Under the pieces are notes generated by a model, which saw nothing but the letters and a program-made list of their open reading frames with translations, made no database searches and was not told the origin of the DNA. A stretch of 61,843 nt of DNA from an uncultured Collinsella sp. (GTDB taxonomy: Bacteria; Actinomycetota; Coriobacteriia; Coriobacteriales; Coriobacteriaceae): contig UQLI01000008.1 of assembly GCA_900541715.1 (NCBI GenBank), positions 1 through 61,843 of the forward strand, in the 5' to 3' direction. This document shows positions 52,171 to 61,701 of this stretch, in pieces. The position numbers were made by a program, and so were the translations under genes. How positions within the stretch are numbered: the first letter of the stretch is position 1; each line of letters opens with the position of its first letter.

Positions 52171-53319
52171 GTGTCGGAAAATAGGGATTACTACGAGGTG
52201 CTTGGCGTCGACAGGGATGCCGACGCGCGGACGATTAAGCGTGCGTTTCTAAAGAAGGCCCGTACCGTACATCCGGATGTTTCGGACGACCCCGAGGCCG
52301 AGGCCAAGTTCAAGGAGCTCAACGAGGCCTATTCCGTTCTTTCCGATGAGCAGAAGCGTGCTAACTACGACCGTTACGGCACTGCCGACGGCCCTGGTGG
52401 TTCGGGCTACGTCGATATCAACGATATCTTTGGTGGCATGGGCATGGACGACTTGTTCTCGTCGTTCTTTGGCGGCGGTGCCGGCGGTGGCGCCCGCAGC
52501 CGTCGTGAGCGTCGTCGCGGACGAGACATGGCCATCTCGCTTTCGGTGACGCTCGAGGAGGCGGCGCTCGGCTGCAAAAAGACAATCAGCTATGACCGCC
52601 TTGCTCCTTGCGAGGACTGCAATGGCATCGGTAGGGCAGAGGGCGCACAGGAAAAGCAGTGCGGCCGCTGCCACGGTACGGGCTACGTCACGACGGTTCA
52701 GCGTTCGTTCCTGGGCCAGGTTCAGTCTTCCTCGCCTTGCCCCGACTGCCATGGTGAGGGCACGGTTATCGATCATCCCTGCGAGACCTGCGACGGTCAA
52801 GGCCGCACGCCTTCGCACGAAAAGATCGACATCGATATTCCCGCCGGCGTTTCGACCGGTCGCCAGCTGCGCGTGAGCGGCTTTGGCGAGGCCGGCCTTC
52901 GCGGCGAGCCTTCGGGCGACCTGATTGTCAACGTGCGCGTTGCCGACCATGAGCGCTTTAAGCGCAACGGGGACGACCTGTACCTGGTGAGCGATATCTC
53001 GATTGCGCAGGCTGCGCTCGGCTGCGAGATCGAGGTCGAGGGCATTATGCCCGACGAGGTCGTTAAGGTGACGGTTCCCGCCGGCGCCCAGTACGGCGAC
53101 ACCGTGAGCGTCAATAATTACGGCATGCCGCGCATTGGCGGTGGCGGTTCGCGTGGCCGCCTGATCGTGCAACTGCGCGTGGTCGTTCCCACCAATCTTT
53201 CCAATAAGCAGCGCGAGCTGCTCCGTGCTTTTGCCGATGAGATGGGCGATGACGTCGCTTCCGGTAAGAAGTCGGTGACCGACCGTATCAAGAGTGCCCT
53301 CGACGATATCCTCGATTAA
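52171..53319 (+). CDS. dnaJ: Chaperone DnaJ
   Basis: 382 residues, a complete type A DnaJ: J domain with HPD at 34-36, Gly-rich linker, zinc domain (CEDCNGIG, CGRCHGTG, CPDCHGEG, CETCDGQG) and full C-terminal peptide-binding domains with GRLIVQLRVVVP. It stimulates DnaK. GTG 52171 has AAGGA at 7 nt. The upstream gene is a paralogue with membrane segments. No hrcA or CIRCE-like repeat is visible nearby. Confidence 0.97.
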   Translation: MSENRDYYEVLGVDRDADARTIKRAFLKKARTVHPDVSDDPEAEAKFKELNEAYSVLSDEQKRANYDRYGTADGPGGSGYVDINDIFGGMGMDDLFSSFFGGGAGGGARSRRERRRGRDMAISLSVTLEEAALGCKKTISYDRLAPCEDCNGIGRAEGAQEKQCGRCHGTGYVTTVQRSFLGQVQSSSPCPDCHGEGTVIDHPCETCDGQGRTPSHEKIDIDIPAGVSTGRQLRVSGFGEAGLRGEPSGDLIVNVRVADHERFKRNGDDLYLVSDISIAQAALGCEIEVEGIMPDEVVKVTVPAGAQYGDTVSVNNYGMPRIGGGGSRGRLIVQLRVVVPTNLSNKQRELLRAFADEMGDDVASGKKSVTDRIKSALDDILD

Positions 53320-53328
53320 GGAGCCCGC

Positions 53329-54621
53329 GTGCTCGCACCCCATATTTCCGTCGTCAACCTCGGCTGCCGTGTCAACCGGGTTGAGTCTGACCGTATCACT
53401 GCCGATCTTATGCGCTTGGGCTTTGCTATTGTGGAGCCCCAGGATGCCGATCTGATCGTCATTAACACTTGTGCCGTTACGGGCGAGGCCGAGGCCAAGA
53501 CCCGTAAGGCCGTCCGTCATGCGCTGGCCCATCCAAACGAGCCCTATGTGGTCGTGACCGGATGCGTGGTCAATTTGCATCCCGAGGAGCTGTCGGAGCT
53601 TTCGGATCGCGTGATTGCCGAGCCGTCCAAGATAGATGTCGCCGAACGTGTATGCGAGGTGCTGGGTGTTGAGTCCGATAGCGTTCCCGCCTGCAGCGAT
53701 GGCGAGGTGGTCGATGCGCTCGGTCGCTCTCGCCTGGGCGTGAAGATTCAGGATGGCTGCAACCATCGCTGCACCTATTGCATTGTGTGGAAGGCGCGCG
53801 GCCCCGAGCGCTCCGTGCCCGTCGAGTCCGTGCTCGAGCAAGTTCGCGAGGCCCAGGAGGCCGGCGTGCCCGAGGTGGTGCTGACCGGTGTGAACCTGGG
53901 TGCCTACGATGGCAAGAGCGCGACCGACGAGCACGTCGAAATCGATGAGCTGCTCGAGGCCATCATGGAGCGCACGTCTATTCCGCATGTGCGCATTTCC
54001 TCGGTCGAGCCCATGGATATCTCCGAGCGCCTGCTTAAGGTTATGGCGCGCTTTCCGCAGCGTATCGCCCCGTTTTTGCACCTGCCCGTGCAGTCCGGCT
54101 GCACGGCGACCCTGCATCGCATGGGCCGTCCCTATAGTGCGGAGGCCTTTGAGGACACGGTGCGTATGATTCGCGCCAATCTGCCGCAGGCGTCACTTTC
54201 TTGCGACGTTATTGTCGGCTTCCCTGGCGAGACGGACGAGGAGTTCGAGGAGTCGCTGGCGCTGTGCCGCCGTGTGGGTTTCTCGCGTATGCACGTGTTC
54301 CGCTACAGCAAGCGTCCCGGTACCCTTGCTGCCGACATGCCCGACCAGGTTCCGCCCGAGGTTATGGCCGAGCGCAGCCGCCGTATGCGGGCCGCTGCAC
54401 AGGAGCTCGCTATTGCCGACGCTCGCCGTCGCGTGGGCACGGTCGAGCGTGCCGTGCTCGAGTATGGCGACAACCTGACGCTCGGCTCGTTCCATCATGC
54501 CCGTCTTGACGATACCTGTGGACTTACAGCCCCGTGCCTGCTCGATGTTGCTATCATCGGAGTCGATGATTCCGGCTTGGTCCATGCACGCAGGGAGGTT
54601 CATGGAAGCCTCGAAGATTAG
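53329..54621 (+). CDS. mtaB: tRNA t6A37 methylthiotransferase MtaB
   Basis: 430 residues. It makes ms2t6A37 in ANN-decoding tRNAs. N-terminal MTTase domain with Cys in NLGCRVNRVESD, INTCAVTGEAE and VTGCVV; radical SAM motif CNHRCTYC; GVNLGAYDG; C-terminal TRAM-like domain. GTG 53329, 9 nt after dnaJ. The end overlaps phoH by 20 nt. Confidence 0.95.
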   Translation: MLAPHISVVNLGCRVNRVESDRITADLMRLGFAIVEPQDADLIVINTCAVTGEAEAKTRKAVRHALAHPNEPYVVVTGCVVNLHPEELSELSDRVIAEPSKIDVAERVCEVLGVESDSVPACSDGEVVDALGRSRLGVKIQDGCNHRCTYCIVWKARGPERSVPVESVLEQVREAQEAGVPEVVLTGVNLGAYDGKSATDEHVEIDELLEAIMERTSIPHVRISSVEPMDISERLLKVMARFPQRIAPFLHLPVQSGCTATLHRMGRPYSAEAFEDTVRMIRANLPQASLSCDVIVGFPGETDEEFEESLALCRRVGFSRMHVFRYSKRPGTLAADMPDQVPPEVMAERSRRMRAAAQELAIADARRRVGTVERAVLEYGDNLTLGSFHHARLDDTCGLTAPCLLDVAIIGVDDSGLVHARREVHGSLED

Positions 54622-55588
54622 ACTTACCGTTCCCGAGGGGATTGATCCCTCGCGCGTTTTGGGCGCCGGCGACGGCGTCCTTCGTGCGCTCGAGAGTTTG
54701 GTTCGCGCTCATGTGGTCGCCCGTGGCGATAGCATCTCCGTGAGCGGCGACCCGGACGAGGTCGAACTCGTGGCGCGCTTTTTCGAGCACGCTTTTTGCG
54801 AGGCGGCCGCCGGGCGCACGCTGTCTGCCGACGATGTCTCTCGCTGCCTGGCCGTCTTGCGCGACGGTGAGCACGAGGCTACGTCGCTTCGCGATGACGT
54901 GCTGCTTTCGTATCGCGGCCGCGTCATTCGCCCCAAGACGCTCGGCCAAAAGCGCTATGTGGATGCCATCCGCACGCATACCATCACGTTTGGCCTGGGT
55001 CCTGCCGGCACCGGTAAGACCTATCTGGCCATGGCACTCGCCGTTGCCGCGCTCAAGCGTCACGAGGTGGGCCGTCTGATCTTGACGCGTCCGGTTGTCG
55101 AGGCGGGGGAGAACCTGGGCTTTTTGCCCGGAACCCTCGAGGAAAAGATCGACCCCTACATGCGTCCGCTCTACGACGCCCTTTTTGACATGATGGATCG
55201 CGAACGCACCGATGAGCTCATGGAGCGCGGCGTGATCGAGATCGCCCCGCTTGCCTACATGCGCGGCCGCACGCTGAGTGATGCCTTTGTGGTGCTCGAC
55301 GAGGCACAAAATACCACGCCCGAGCAGATGAAGATGTTCCTGACGCGCCTGGGCTTCAACTCCAAGTTCGTGATTACCGGCGACCTGAGCCAGCGTGACC
55401 TGGTGGGTCGTCGTGGTGGCTTGGCGGATGTCGAGAAGATTTTGGGCCGTGTCGATGATGTCGCATTTTCGCACCTCGAGCGTGCCGACGTGGTGCGCCA
55501 TGCCTTGGTGGGACGTATCGTCGAGGCATACGATACTTATGATGATGTGCGCGAGAAGCGCGTACGTGACCGAAAGGAGTCCCGTTGA
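54602..55588 (+). CDS. phoH: PhoH-like ATPase
   Basis: 328 residues. PhoH family P-loop protein with Walker A GPAGTGKTYLA (~134-144), Walker B AFVVLDEAQN and GDLSQRDL. An N-terminal KH-like part precedes it. It is always linked to ybeY and is thought to act in RNA processing. ATG 54602 is preferred for its GGGAGG, though that is close; ATG 54584 is an alternative. Confidence 0.93.
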   Translation: MEASKIRLTVPEGIDPSRVLGAGDGVLRALESLVRAHVVARGDSISVSGDPDEVELVARFFEHAFCEAAAGRTLSADDVSRCLAVLRDGEHEATSLRDDVLLSYRGRVIRPKTLGQKRYVDAIRTHTITFGLGPAGTGKTYLAMALAVAALKRHEVGRLILTRPVVEAGENLGFLPGTLEEKIDPYMRPLYDALFDMMDRERTDELMERGVIEIAPLAYMRGRTLSDAFVVLDEAQNTTPEQMKMFLTRLGFNSKFVITGDLSQRDLVGRRGGLADVEKILGRVDDVAFSHLERADVVRHALVGRIVEAYDTYDDVREKRVRDRKESR

Positions 55589-56094
55589 GTGTATTGATCA
55601 GCAACGATGCCGAGCTCGATACGCTGCTCGACGCGCAGGAGGTGGAGCACATCTGCGAGGTTGTGCTTGCCGCCGAGGGCGTTGAGCGTGAAGTCGAGAT
55701 TTCCCTTTCGTATGTCGACGAGGACGAGATGCACGAGCTCAACCACGAGTGGCGCGGTATCGACCGCACCACCGATGTGCTCTCGTTTGAATGCGACTCG
55801 GCCTTTGACGAGGATATTCCCGCCGACGAGACGCTCGAGCTCGGCGATATCATCTTGGCCCCGCAGGTTATTGCCCGTCAGGCCCCCGGTTTTGGCAATA
55901 GCCCCGCTGACGAGTGTCGTCTGATGCTCGTACACGGCATGCTGCACCTGCTGGGCTATGACCATATCGAGGACGACGAGGCCGAGGTCATGGAGGCCCG
56001 CGAGGACGCCATCCTGCGCGATCTGGCGCTCGAGCGCGGCGAGGACCCCAAGCTAGTCCACGTCGGCCCCATCACCAACCACGCCCACGACTAG
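55585..56094 (+). CDS. ybeY: Endoribonuclease YbeY
   Basis: 169 residues. Zinc RNase for 16S rRNA 3'-end maturation and ribosome quality control. The metal site HGMLHLLGYDH is intact, with LNHEWRGIDRTTDVLSF before it. TTG 55585 overlaps the phoH stop and lies 5 nt after AAAGGAG. Confidence 0.95.
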   Translation: MSVLISNDAELDTLLDAQEVEHICEVVLAAEGVEREVEISLSYVDEDEMHELNHEWRGIDRTTDVLSFECDSAFDEDIPADETLELGDIILAPQVIARQAPGFGNSPADECRLMLVHGMLHLLGYDHIEDDEAEVMEAREDAILRDLALERGEDPKLVHVGPITNHAHD

Positions 56095-56103
56095 GAGCCG
56101 TCT

Positions 56104-56481
56104 ATGATTCCCGGATCGAACAAGGACCATCCGTCCTTCTTAAAGTCGTTTTCTTACGCTATGGAGGGCTTCGTCACCGCCGTCAAGACCGAGCGCAACA
56201 TTAAGGTCATGCTCGTGGCGGGCGTGTGCACCGTCATTGCAGGCTGCATCGTGGGGCTCGACATTGCCGAGTGGGCCACGATTATCATCTGTTGCGGCCT
56301 GGTGATCCACGGCGAGCTTTGCAATACCGCCATGGAGGCCATCGTCGACCTGGCGACCCAGGAGCTCCATCCGCTGGCCAAGCGTGCGAAGGACATCGCC
56401 GCCGCCTCCGTATACGTTCTTTCCATCACCGCCGCGATTGTGGGCTTGCTGGTATTTGCCCACGCGCTCGGCTTTATTTAG
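56104..56481 (+). CDS. dgkA: Undecaprenol/diacylglycerol kinase
   Basis: 125 residues, small membrane kinase with three to four hydrophobic helices. The family signature E-x-x-N-T-A-x-E-A-x-x-D is seen in GELCNTAMEAIVDL, followed by KRAKDIAAASV. In Gram-positives this class phosphorylates undecaprenol. ATG 56104 start. The ybeY-dgkA-era order is conserved. Confidence 0.93.
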   Translation: MIPGSNKDHPSFLKSFSYAMEGFVTAVKTERNIKVMLVAGVCTVIAGCIVGLDIAEWATIIICCGLVIHGELCNTAMEAIVDLATQELHPLAKRAKDIAAASVYVLSITAAIVGLLVFAHALGFI

Positions 56482-56493
56482 AAAGGGATTCCC

Positions 56494-57561
56494 ATGTCCG
56501 ACAATATGCAGCTTGCCGATGAGATTTTGGACGACGAGTCCCTGGACGCGGTGGATACCGAGGAGCTCGAGGATGTCGAGGAGTTCGACCCGTTTGAGGG
56601 TATGAGCGACGAGGAACTCGACGCCCTGTGCGACGAGGACGACAACCTCGCGGGCTTTGGTGACGTTGAGCCCGGTTTCCGCAGCGGCTTTGTGGCCCTG
56701 GTCGGTCGTCCCAACGCTGGCAAGTCTACGCTGCTTAATGCCTGCTATGGCAAAAAGGTCGCCATCACCTCGCCGGTGGCCCAGACGACCCGCCGCCGCA
56801 TGCGCGCCGTCGTCAACCGCCCCGGCTACCAGCTGGTCTTTGTCGATACCCCCGGTATTCATAAGCCCAAGGACGGCTTGGGATCCGAGCTCAACAAGAG
56901 CGCGTTGTTCGAGCTGAACGATGTTGATGTTGTCGCGTTTTTGATTGATGCCACCAAACCGATCGGCAGGGGAGACGTCTGGGTTGCCGAGCGCGTCAGA
57001 TGCGCTCGTTGCAAGAAGGTCCTGGTGCTCACCAAGGCCGATGAGGCCGACCCCGCACAGGTCATGGAGCAGCTTAAGGCAGCCCACGAACTCATGGAAT
57101 ATGACGACGAGATTGTGACGTCGTCGGTCAAGAACTTCAACGTCGATGCATTTATCGAGACCGTTGCGCACTTTTTGCCTGAGGGTCCGCGTTGGTTCCC
57201 CGAGGACATGGGTACCGACGCTTCCGATGAGACGCTCGTTGCCGAGTTTGTACGCGAGAAGGTCTTGCGCCGCACCCGTGATGAGATTCCGCACTCCGTT
57301 GGCGTGATCTGCGATGCGCTCGAGCAGACCAAGAAGGTGCTGCGCGTGCACGCCACCATTTACGTCGAGCGCGAGGGCCAAAAGGGCATCATCATCGGTA
57401 AGGGCGGCGAGATGATCAAGCATATCGGTATCGACGCCCGTCGCGATCTTGAGCGCATCTTTGGCACGCAGGTCTTTTTGGAGCTGGACGTGAAGGTCAA
57501 GGCCGGCTGGCGTGACGACGAGGCCCAGATTCGCCGCTTTGGCTACAACGCCGAGGACTAA
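56494..57561 (+). CDS. era: GTPase Era with acidic N-terminal extension
   Basis: 355 residues. Era binds 16S rRNA and helps 30S assembly. G1 GRPNAGKST (~70-78), G3 DTPGIHKP, G4 LTKADE, and the C-terminal KH domain (REGQKGIIIGKGGEMIKHIG). The ~60 residues before the GTPase domain are strongly acidic (EELEDVEEFDPFEGMSDEEL), absent from most Era proteins. The start ATG 56494 has AAAGGGA upstream. Confidence 0.96.
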   Translation: MSDNMQLADEILDDESLDAVDTEELEDVEEFDPFEGMSDEELDALCDEDDNLAGFGDVEPGFRSGFVALVGRPNAGKSTLLNACYGKKVAITSPVAQTTRRRMRAVVNRPGYQLVFVDTPGIHKPKDGLGSELNKSALFELNDVDVVAFLIDATKPIGRGDVWVAERVRCARCKKVLVLTKADEADPAQVMEQLKAAHELMEYDDEIVTSSVKNFNVDAFIETVAHFLPEGPRWFPEDMGTDASDETLVAEFVREKVLRRTRDEIPHSVGVICDALEQTKKVLRVHATIYVEREGQKGIIIGKGGEMIKHIGIDARRDLERIFGTQVFLELDVKVKAGWRDDEAQIRRFGYNAED

Positions 57562-57576
57562 GGACGCGCGGCGCGC

Positions 57577-58326
57577 ATGGCAGGCTCCCGGACATATCGC
57601 ACCAAGGTGCTCGTCCTCGACAAGACGAAGCTCAAAGAGACCGACCTGATCTTGACGATGCTTGACGAGCGGGGACGGCAGGTTCGTGCAGTGGCAAAGG
57701 GCGCCCGCAAACCCGGCGGACGCCTGGCTGCGCGCTGCGAGCTGTTCTGTACGGTCGATATGCTGCTCGCACATGGACGGTCGCTCGACGTGGTTTCTCA
57801 GGCCGAGCTTATGGAGGCGCCGCTCGGCGCTGCGCCCGATTACGAGACGACCTGCGCCGCAAGCGCGATCGCCGAGGTCGCGCGCGTGTGCTCGTTCGAG
57901 GACGCCGAGGACCCGTTTACCTTTGCCATAACGCAGCGAGCGCTTGCCCTGGTGGGCAGCGGGCTTGACACGGCACATATGGACCTACTTGTGGCGGCAT
58001 ATGTCTTTAAGCTACTATCGCACGTTGGCTATCGTCCCGATTTTTCGGCCTGTGTGCTGTGCGGAGACCCCATGCTGTCGTATTTTTCAGCCCAGGCGGG
58101 CGGTCTCATGTGCGGGTCGTGCGCGTCGAGCGTTCCAGGTGCCGAACTGGTGTCGACCGGTGAGACCGCATGGCTGCGCGCCCTCATGTCCATGACCTTC
58201 GATGCGCTCATGGCCGAGCGAATCGACCCGCATACGGCGGCATTCCTGCTCGGGCTTTCGCATGTTTGGGCCGCCACGCACACCGACCAGCGGCTCCGTG
58301 CGATGGAATTCATGTTGGGTCGGTGA
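57577..58326 (+). CDS. recO: DNA repair protein RecO
   Basis: 249 residues. RecO loads RecA with RecFR. N-terminal OB fold (TYRTKVLVLDKTKLKETDLIL, KGARKPGGRL), helical middle, and a zinc-type pair of CxxC in CVLCGDPM and MCGSCASS. ATG 57577, 15 nt after era. It ends the mtaB-recO run. Confidence 0.94.
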   Translation: MAGSRTYRTKVLVLDKTKLKETDLILTMLDERGRQVRAVAKGARKPGGRLAARCELFCTVDMLLAHGRSLDVVSQAELMEAPLGAAPDYETTCAASAIAEVARVCSFEDAEDPFTFAITQRALALVGSGLDTAHMDLLVAAYVFKLLSHVGYRPDFSACVLCGDPMLSYFSAQAGGLMCGSCASSVPGAELVSTGETAWLRALMSMTFDALMAERIDPHTAAFLLGLSHVWAATHTDQRLRAMEFMLGR

Positions 58327-58464
58327 TGATGCGCAGGCGCGCGCCGCTTGTGGTAACATACCGACTTGTTGGTACCTCGACCTTGGATGCCCGCTCCACC
58401 GGCGGCTTCCCAGTCCGAGGCGAATAGAGTCGCCCGCGGGCGACGCGAAACGAAAGGTGAAACA

Positions 58465-58743
58465 ATGACTGTTTCCAAAGAGCGCAAGGCGGAGCTGACC
58501 GCCCAGTTCGGTAACTCCCCGGTCGATACCGGTAACCCCAAGGTTCAGGTCGCCATCCTGTCCGAGCGCATCAAGGAGCTGACCGAGCACATGAAGTCCC
58601 ACCAGAAGGACTTCCACACCCGTCGTGGCCTGCTCATGCTCGTTGGCCGTCGTCGTCGTCTTCTCTCCTACATCAAGAAGAACGACATCGTCGAGTACCG
58701 TGAGCTCATCAAGGCTCTGGGCATCCGCGACAACATCCAGTAA
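58465..58743 (+). CDS. rpsO: Ribosomal protein S15
   Basis: 92 residues. Family sequence: GNPKVQVAILSERIKELTEH, HTRRGLLMLVGRRRRLLSYI. ATG 58465 is behind AAAGG. The 138 nt upstream hold the promoter and an imperfect GGTA..TACC repeat near 58352-58375. rpsO-pnp is the usual order; a terminator lies between them. Confidence 0.97.
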   Translation: MTVSKERKAELTAQFGNSPVDTGNPKVQVAILSERIKELTEHMKSHQKDFHTRRGLLMLVGRRRRLLSYIKKNDIVEYRELIKALGIRDNIQ

Positions 58744-58758
58744 GGATTTGTACATGCT

Positions 58759-58790
58759 AAGAGCGTCCTGCGCAGCGGGGCGCTCTTTTT
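58759..58790 (+). terminator. Terminator after rpsO
   Basis: AAGAGCG (58759-58765) pairs with CGCTCTT (58781-58787), extended inward by CC/GG, followed by T5. A second small stem GCGTGA/TCACGC lies at 58799-58814 in the pnp leader. Confidence 0.8.
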
Positions 58791-58893
58791 GTGTAAGGGC
58801 GTGAACAATCACGCTCTACAGCGTGGCGGGGGCAGGGGGCCCGCGTCACATGAGAAGCCCGCAGGCAAGGGGTCTGTGGGGTAAAGGAGAACA

Positions 58894-61686
58894 ATGACAC
58901 TCGTATCCAAGACCTTTGAGCTGTACGGCAAGACCTACACCTTTGAGTCCGGCGAGCTTGCCAAGCAGGCCACCGGCGCTTGTCTGGTCAAGCAGGGTGA
59001 CACCACGATGCTCGATACCGTGGTCGTCTCCAAGGAGCGCAAGAATTACGATTTCTTCCCGCTGACTGTCGACTTCAACGAGAAGATGTACGCTGCCGGC
59101 CGTATCCCGGGTGGTTACCTCAAGCGTGAGGGCCGTCCCAGCGAGAAGGCCACGCTCACGGCTCGTATGATCGACCGCCCGATCCGCCCGAGCTTCCCGG
59201 ACGGCTTCCGCAACGAGGTGCATATCGTCGCCACCTCGCTCGTCGCCGACCAGGTCAACCCCTTCGACGTCATCAATGTCATGGGTGCCTCTTTGGCTAT
59301 GACGCTCGGCGGCGTGCCCTTCGAGGGCCCGCTTGCCTGCGTGCGCATCGGCCGCAACGTGGAGACCGGCGAGTTTATCGTCAACCCCACCTATGAGGAG
59401 CGCGAGAGCTCCGACTTGGACCTGGAGCTGGGCGGCTCTGCCGACTTCATCTCGATGGTCGAGGCCGGCGCCGAGGAGATCTCCGAGGACGACATGCTCG
59501 CCGCTATGAAGTTTGGTCAGGAGGCCCTCGCTGCCTTCTGCCAGGCCCAAGACGAGTTTGTCGCCGAGTGGGAGCAGGTCAACGGCGCTATCGTCAAGAA
59601 GGAGTACCCGCTCGACCAGCCCGTCGAGGAGGTCCAGGAGCGCATCTTCGCCCACTACGACGAGATGGCCGCTGCCCTGCGCGACGCCGACAAGCTTTCC
59701 CGCATCGGCAAGGTCGAGGCTCTGAAGGAGTCCATCCGCGCCGAGTTCTCCGACGAGGAGCAGGCCGCATGGGAGCGCGAGATCCCCGTGGCGCTCAAGA
59801 AGCTCGAGAAGAAGGCCATGCGCACCATGGTCGTCGAGACCGGCGAGCGCGTCGACGGTCGTGCCGCCGACGAGATCCGTCCCATCATGGTGAAGGACAA
59901 CTACCTGCCGCTCGTTCACGGCTCCGGCCTGTTCCAGCGTGGTCAGACCCAGGTGCTCTCCGTGCTTTCGCTTGGCATGCTCAACGAGGGCCAGCGTCTG
60001 GATACCATCGAGCCCACCGAGGGCAAGCGCTATATGCACCACTACAACTTCCCGCCGTTCTGCACCGGCGAGACCGGCCGCATGGGCAGTCCCAAGCGCC
60101 GCGAGATTGGTCACGGCAACCTGGCCGAGCGCGCTCTGCTCCCGGTGCTCCCCGACGAGAACGAGTTCCCCTACGCCATCCGCGTGGTCTCCGAGGTCAT
60201 GGAGTCCAACGGCTCCTCTTCGATGGCTTCGACCTGCGGCTCCACGCTCGCCCTTATGGACGGCGGCGTGCCCATTAAGCGCCCGGTCTCCGGCATCGCC
60301 ATGGGCCTGATCCAGGAGGAGGGCAAGACCGTGGTCCTGTCCGACATTCAGGGTCTCGAGGACTTCCTGGGCGACATGGACTTTAAGGTCACCGGCACCA
60401 CCGAGGGCATCACCGCCCTGCAGATGGACAACAAGGCCACCGGCCTCACCTTCGACATCCTGGCCCGCGCTCTGCAGCAGGCCAAGGAGGGTCGCGCCTT
60501 CATCCTGCAGAAGATGCTCGATGTGATCCCCGAGCCGCGCCACACCACGCGCAGCACCGCTCCGCGCATCGTTTCCATCCAGGTTCCGACCGACAAGATC
60601 CGCGACGTCATCGGTTCCGGCGGTAAGGTCATCCGCGGTATCCAGGACGAGACCGGCGCCTCGGTCGACATCCAGGAGGACGGCACCGTCTTTGTCGGCG
60701 GCACCGGCGAGTCCGTCGACCAGGCCGTCGAGCGTATCAAGCTCATCATCAAGGTTCCCGAGCCGGGCGAGGAGTACACCGGTCGCGTGGTCTCCATCCA
60801 GCCCTTCGGCGCCTTCGTCAACCTGCTGCCCGGTAAGGACGGCCTGCTGCACATCTCCCGCGTCGCCAAGGGCCGCGTGGAGAAGGTCGAGGACGTCCTC
60901 AACGTGGGCGACGAGGTCAAGGTCGTCGTTATCGAGGTTGACGACCGCGGCAAGATCTCGCTCGATCGTCTGGACAAGCCCGAGGCCCCGGCTCGCGCCG
61001 AGGGTGCCTCCGAGGGCGACGGCGAGCACTTCCAGCGTCGTGAGCGTCCGCGTCGCGAGCGCTCCGAGCGCAGCGACCGTCCGCGCCGTGACCGCGGCGA
61101 CCGCAATGGCCGTGACCGCCGTCCGCGCCGCCCGCGTGAGGACCGTCCGATCACGCCGTCCGTTCCTAAGGAGCGTGAGCTGATCCCGGTTTCCGAAGCA
61201 GGCATGCAGCAGGCGGAAAAGCTGGCTACCGATTTTGTAACCGGTCTGCTGGCAAAGATGGGCGTTGAGGGTCAGGTTAAGACCCTGCCGCAGGTAGAGT
61301 GCGACCAGCTCCGTCTGGAGATTTCCGGTCCGGATATGGGCCCGATCATCGGCCGCCGCGGCGACACGCTGGATGCCATCCAGTACCTCGGCTCTCTGGT
61401 GCTGAATAATGCACTGGATGAGCACGTTCGTTTGTCTGTCGATACCGAAAACTACCGCGAGAAGCGCGCGGAAAGCCTGGAGCGTCTGGCCCGCAAGATG
61501 GCGATGAAGGTTGTTAAGGCGCATCGCTCCATGACGCTTGAGCCGATGAACCCGTATGAGCGCCGCATCATCCATGCCGCGCTGCAGGACTTCAACGGTG
61601 TGACCACCTATTCGACCGGCACCGAGCCGGGTCGCCGCGTTGTTATTGCGCCGGATAACAGCTATCGCAACCGCGACCGCGGTTAA
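58894..61686 (+). CDS. pnp: PNPase joined in frame to the KH-R3H part of Jag (probable chimera)
   Basis: Residues 1-~750 are polynucleotide phosphorylase: two RNase PH domains, KH with IGSGGKVIRGIQDETGA (~572), S1 (~627-695) and an Arg/Asp-rich tail (RRERPRRERSERSDRPRRD and on). PNPase degrades RNA 3' to 5' with phosphate. From about residue 755 (near nt 61150) the protein becomes the KH and R3H domains of Jag/KhpB (ELIPVSEAGMQQAEKLATDF, IIGRRGDTLDAIQYLGSLVL, MNPYERRIIHAALQ). Jag's own N-terminal domain is missing. GAA codons, almost absent before, become common. The true pnp end and jag start are not in the window. Confidence 0.9.
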   Translation: MTLVSKTFELYGKTYTFESGELAKQATGACLVKQGDTTMLDTVVVSKERKNYDFFPLTVDFNEKMYAAGRIPGGYLKREGRPSEKATLTARMIDRPIRPSFPDGFRNEVHIVATSLVADQVNPFDVINVMGASLAMTLGGVPFEGPLACVRIGRNVETGEFIVNPTYEERESSDLDLELGGSADFISMVEAGAEEISEDDMLAAMKFGQEALAAFCQAQDEFVAEWEQVNGAIVKKEYPLDQPVEEVQERIFAHYDEMAAALRDADKLSRIGKVEALKESIRAEFSDEEQAAWEREIPVALKKLEKKAMRTMVVETGERVDGRAADEIRPIMVKDNYLPLVHGSGLFQRGQTQVLSVLSLGMLNEGQRLDTIEPTEGKRYMHHYNFPPFCTGETGRMGSPKRREIGHGNLAERALLPVLPDENEFPYAIRVVSEVMESNGSSSMASTCGSTLALMDGGVPIKRPVSGIAMGLIQEEGKTVVLSDIQGLEDFLGDMDFKVTGTTEGITALQMDNKATGLTFDILARALQQAKEGRAFILQKMLDVIPEPRHTTRSTAPRIVSIQVPTDKIRDVIGSGGKVIRGIQDETGASVDIQEDGTVFVGGTGESVDQAVERIKLIIKVPEPGEEYTGRVVSIQPFGAFVNLLPGKDGLLHISRVAKGRVEKVEDVLNVGDEVKVVVIEVDDRGKISLDRLDKPEAPARAEGASEGDGEHFQRRERPRRERSERSDRPRRDRGDRNGRDRRPRRPREDRPITPSVPKERELIPVSEAGMQQAEKLATDFVTGLLAKMGVEGQVKTLPQVECDQLRLEISGPDMGPIIGRRGDTLDAIQYLGSLVLNNALDEHVRLSVDTENYREKRAESLERLARKMAMKVVKAHRSMTLEPMNPYERRIIHAALQDFNGVTTYSTGTEPGRRVVIAPDNSYRNRDRG

Positions 61687-61701
61687 ATCGGGGTATTCGT
61701 T

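Noticed and set aside
58846..61575. 909-codon minus-strand open frame opposite pnp
   Set aside because: Same effect: antisense of a GC3-rich gene, no recognisable domain, no ribosome site worth noting.
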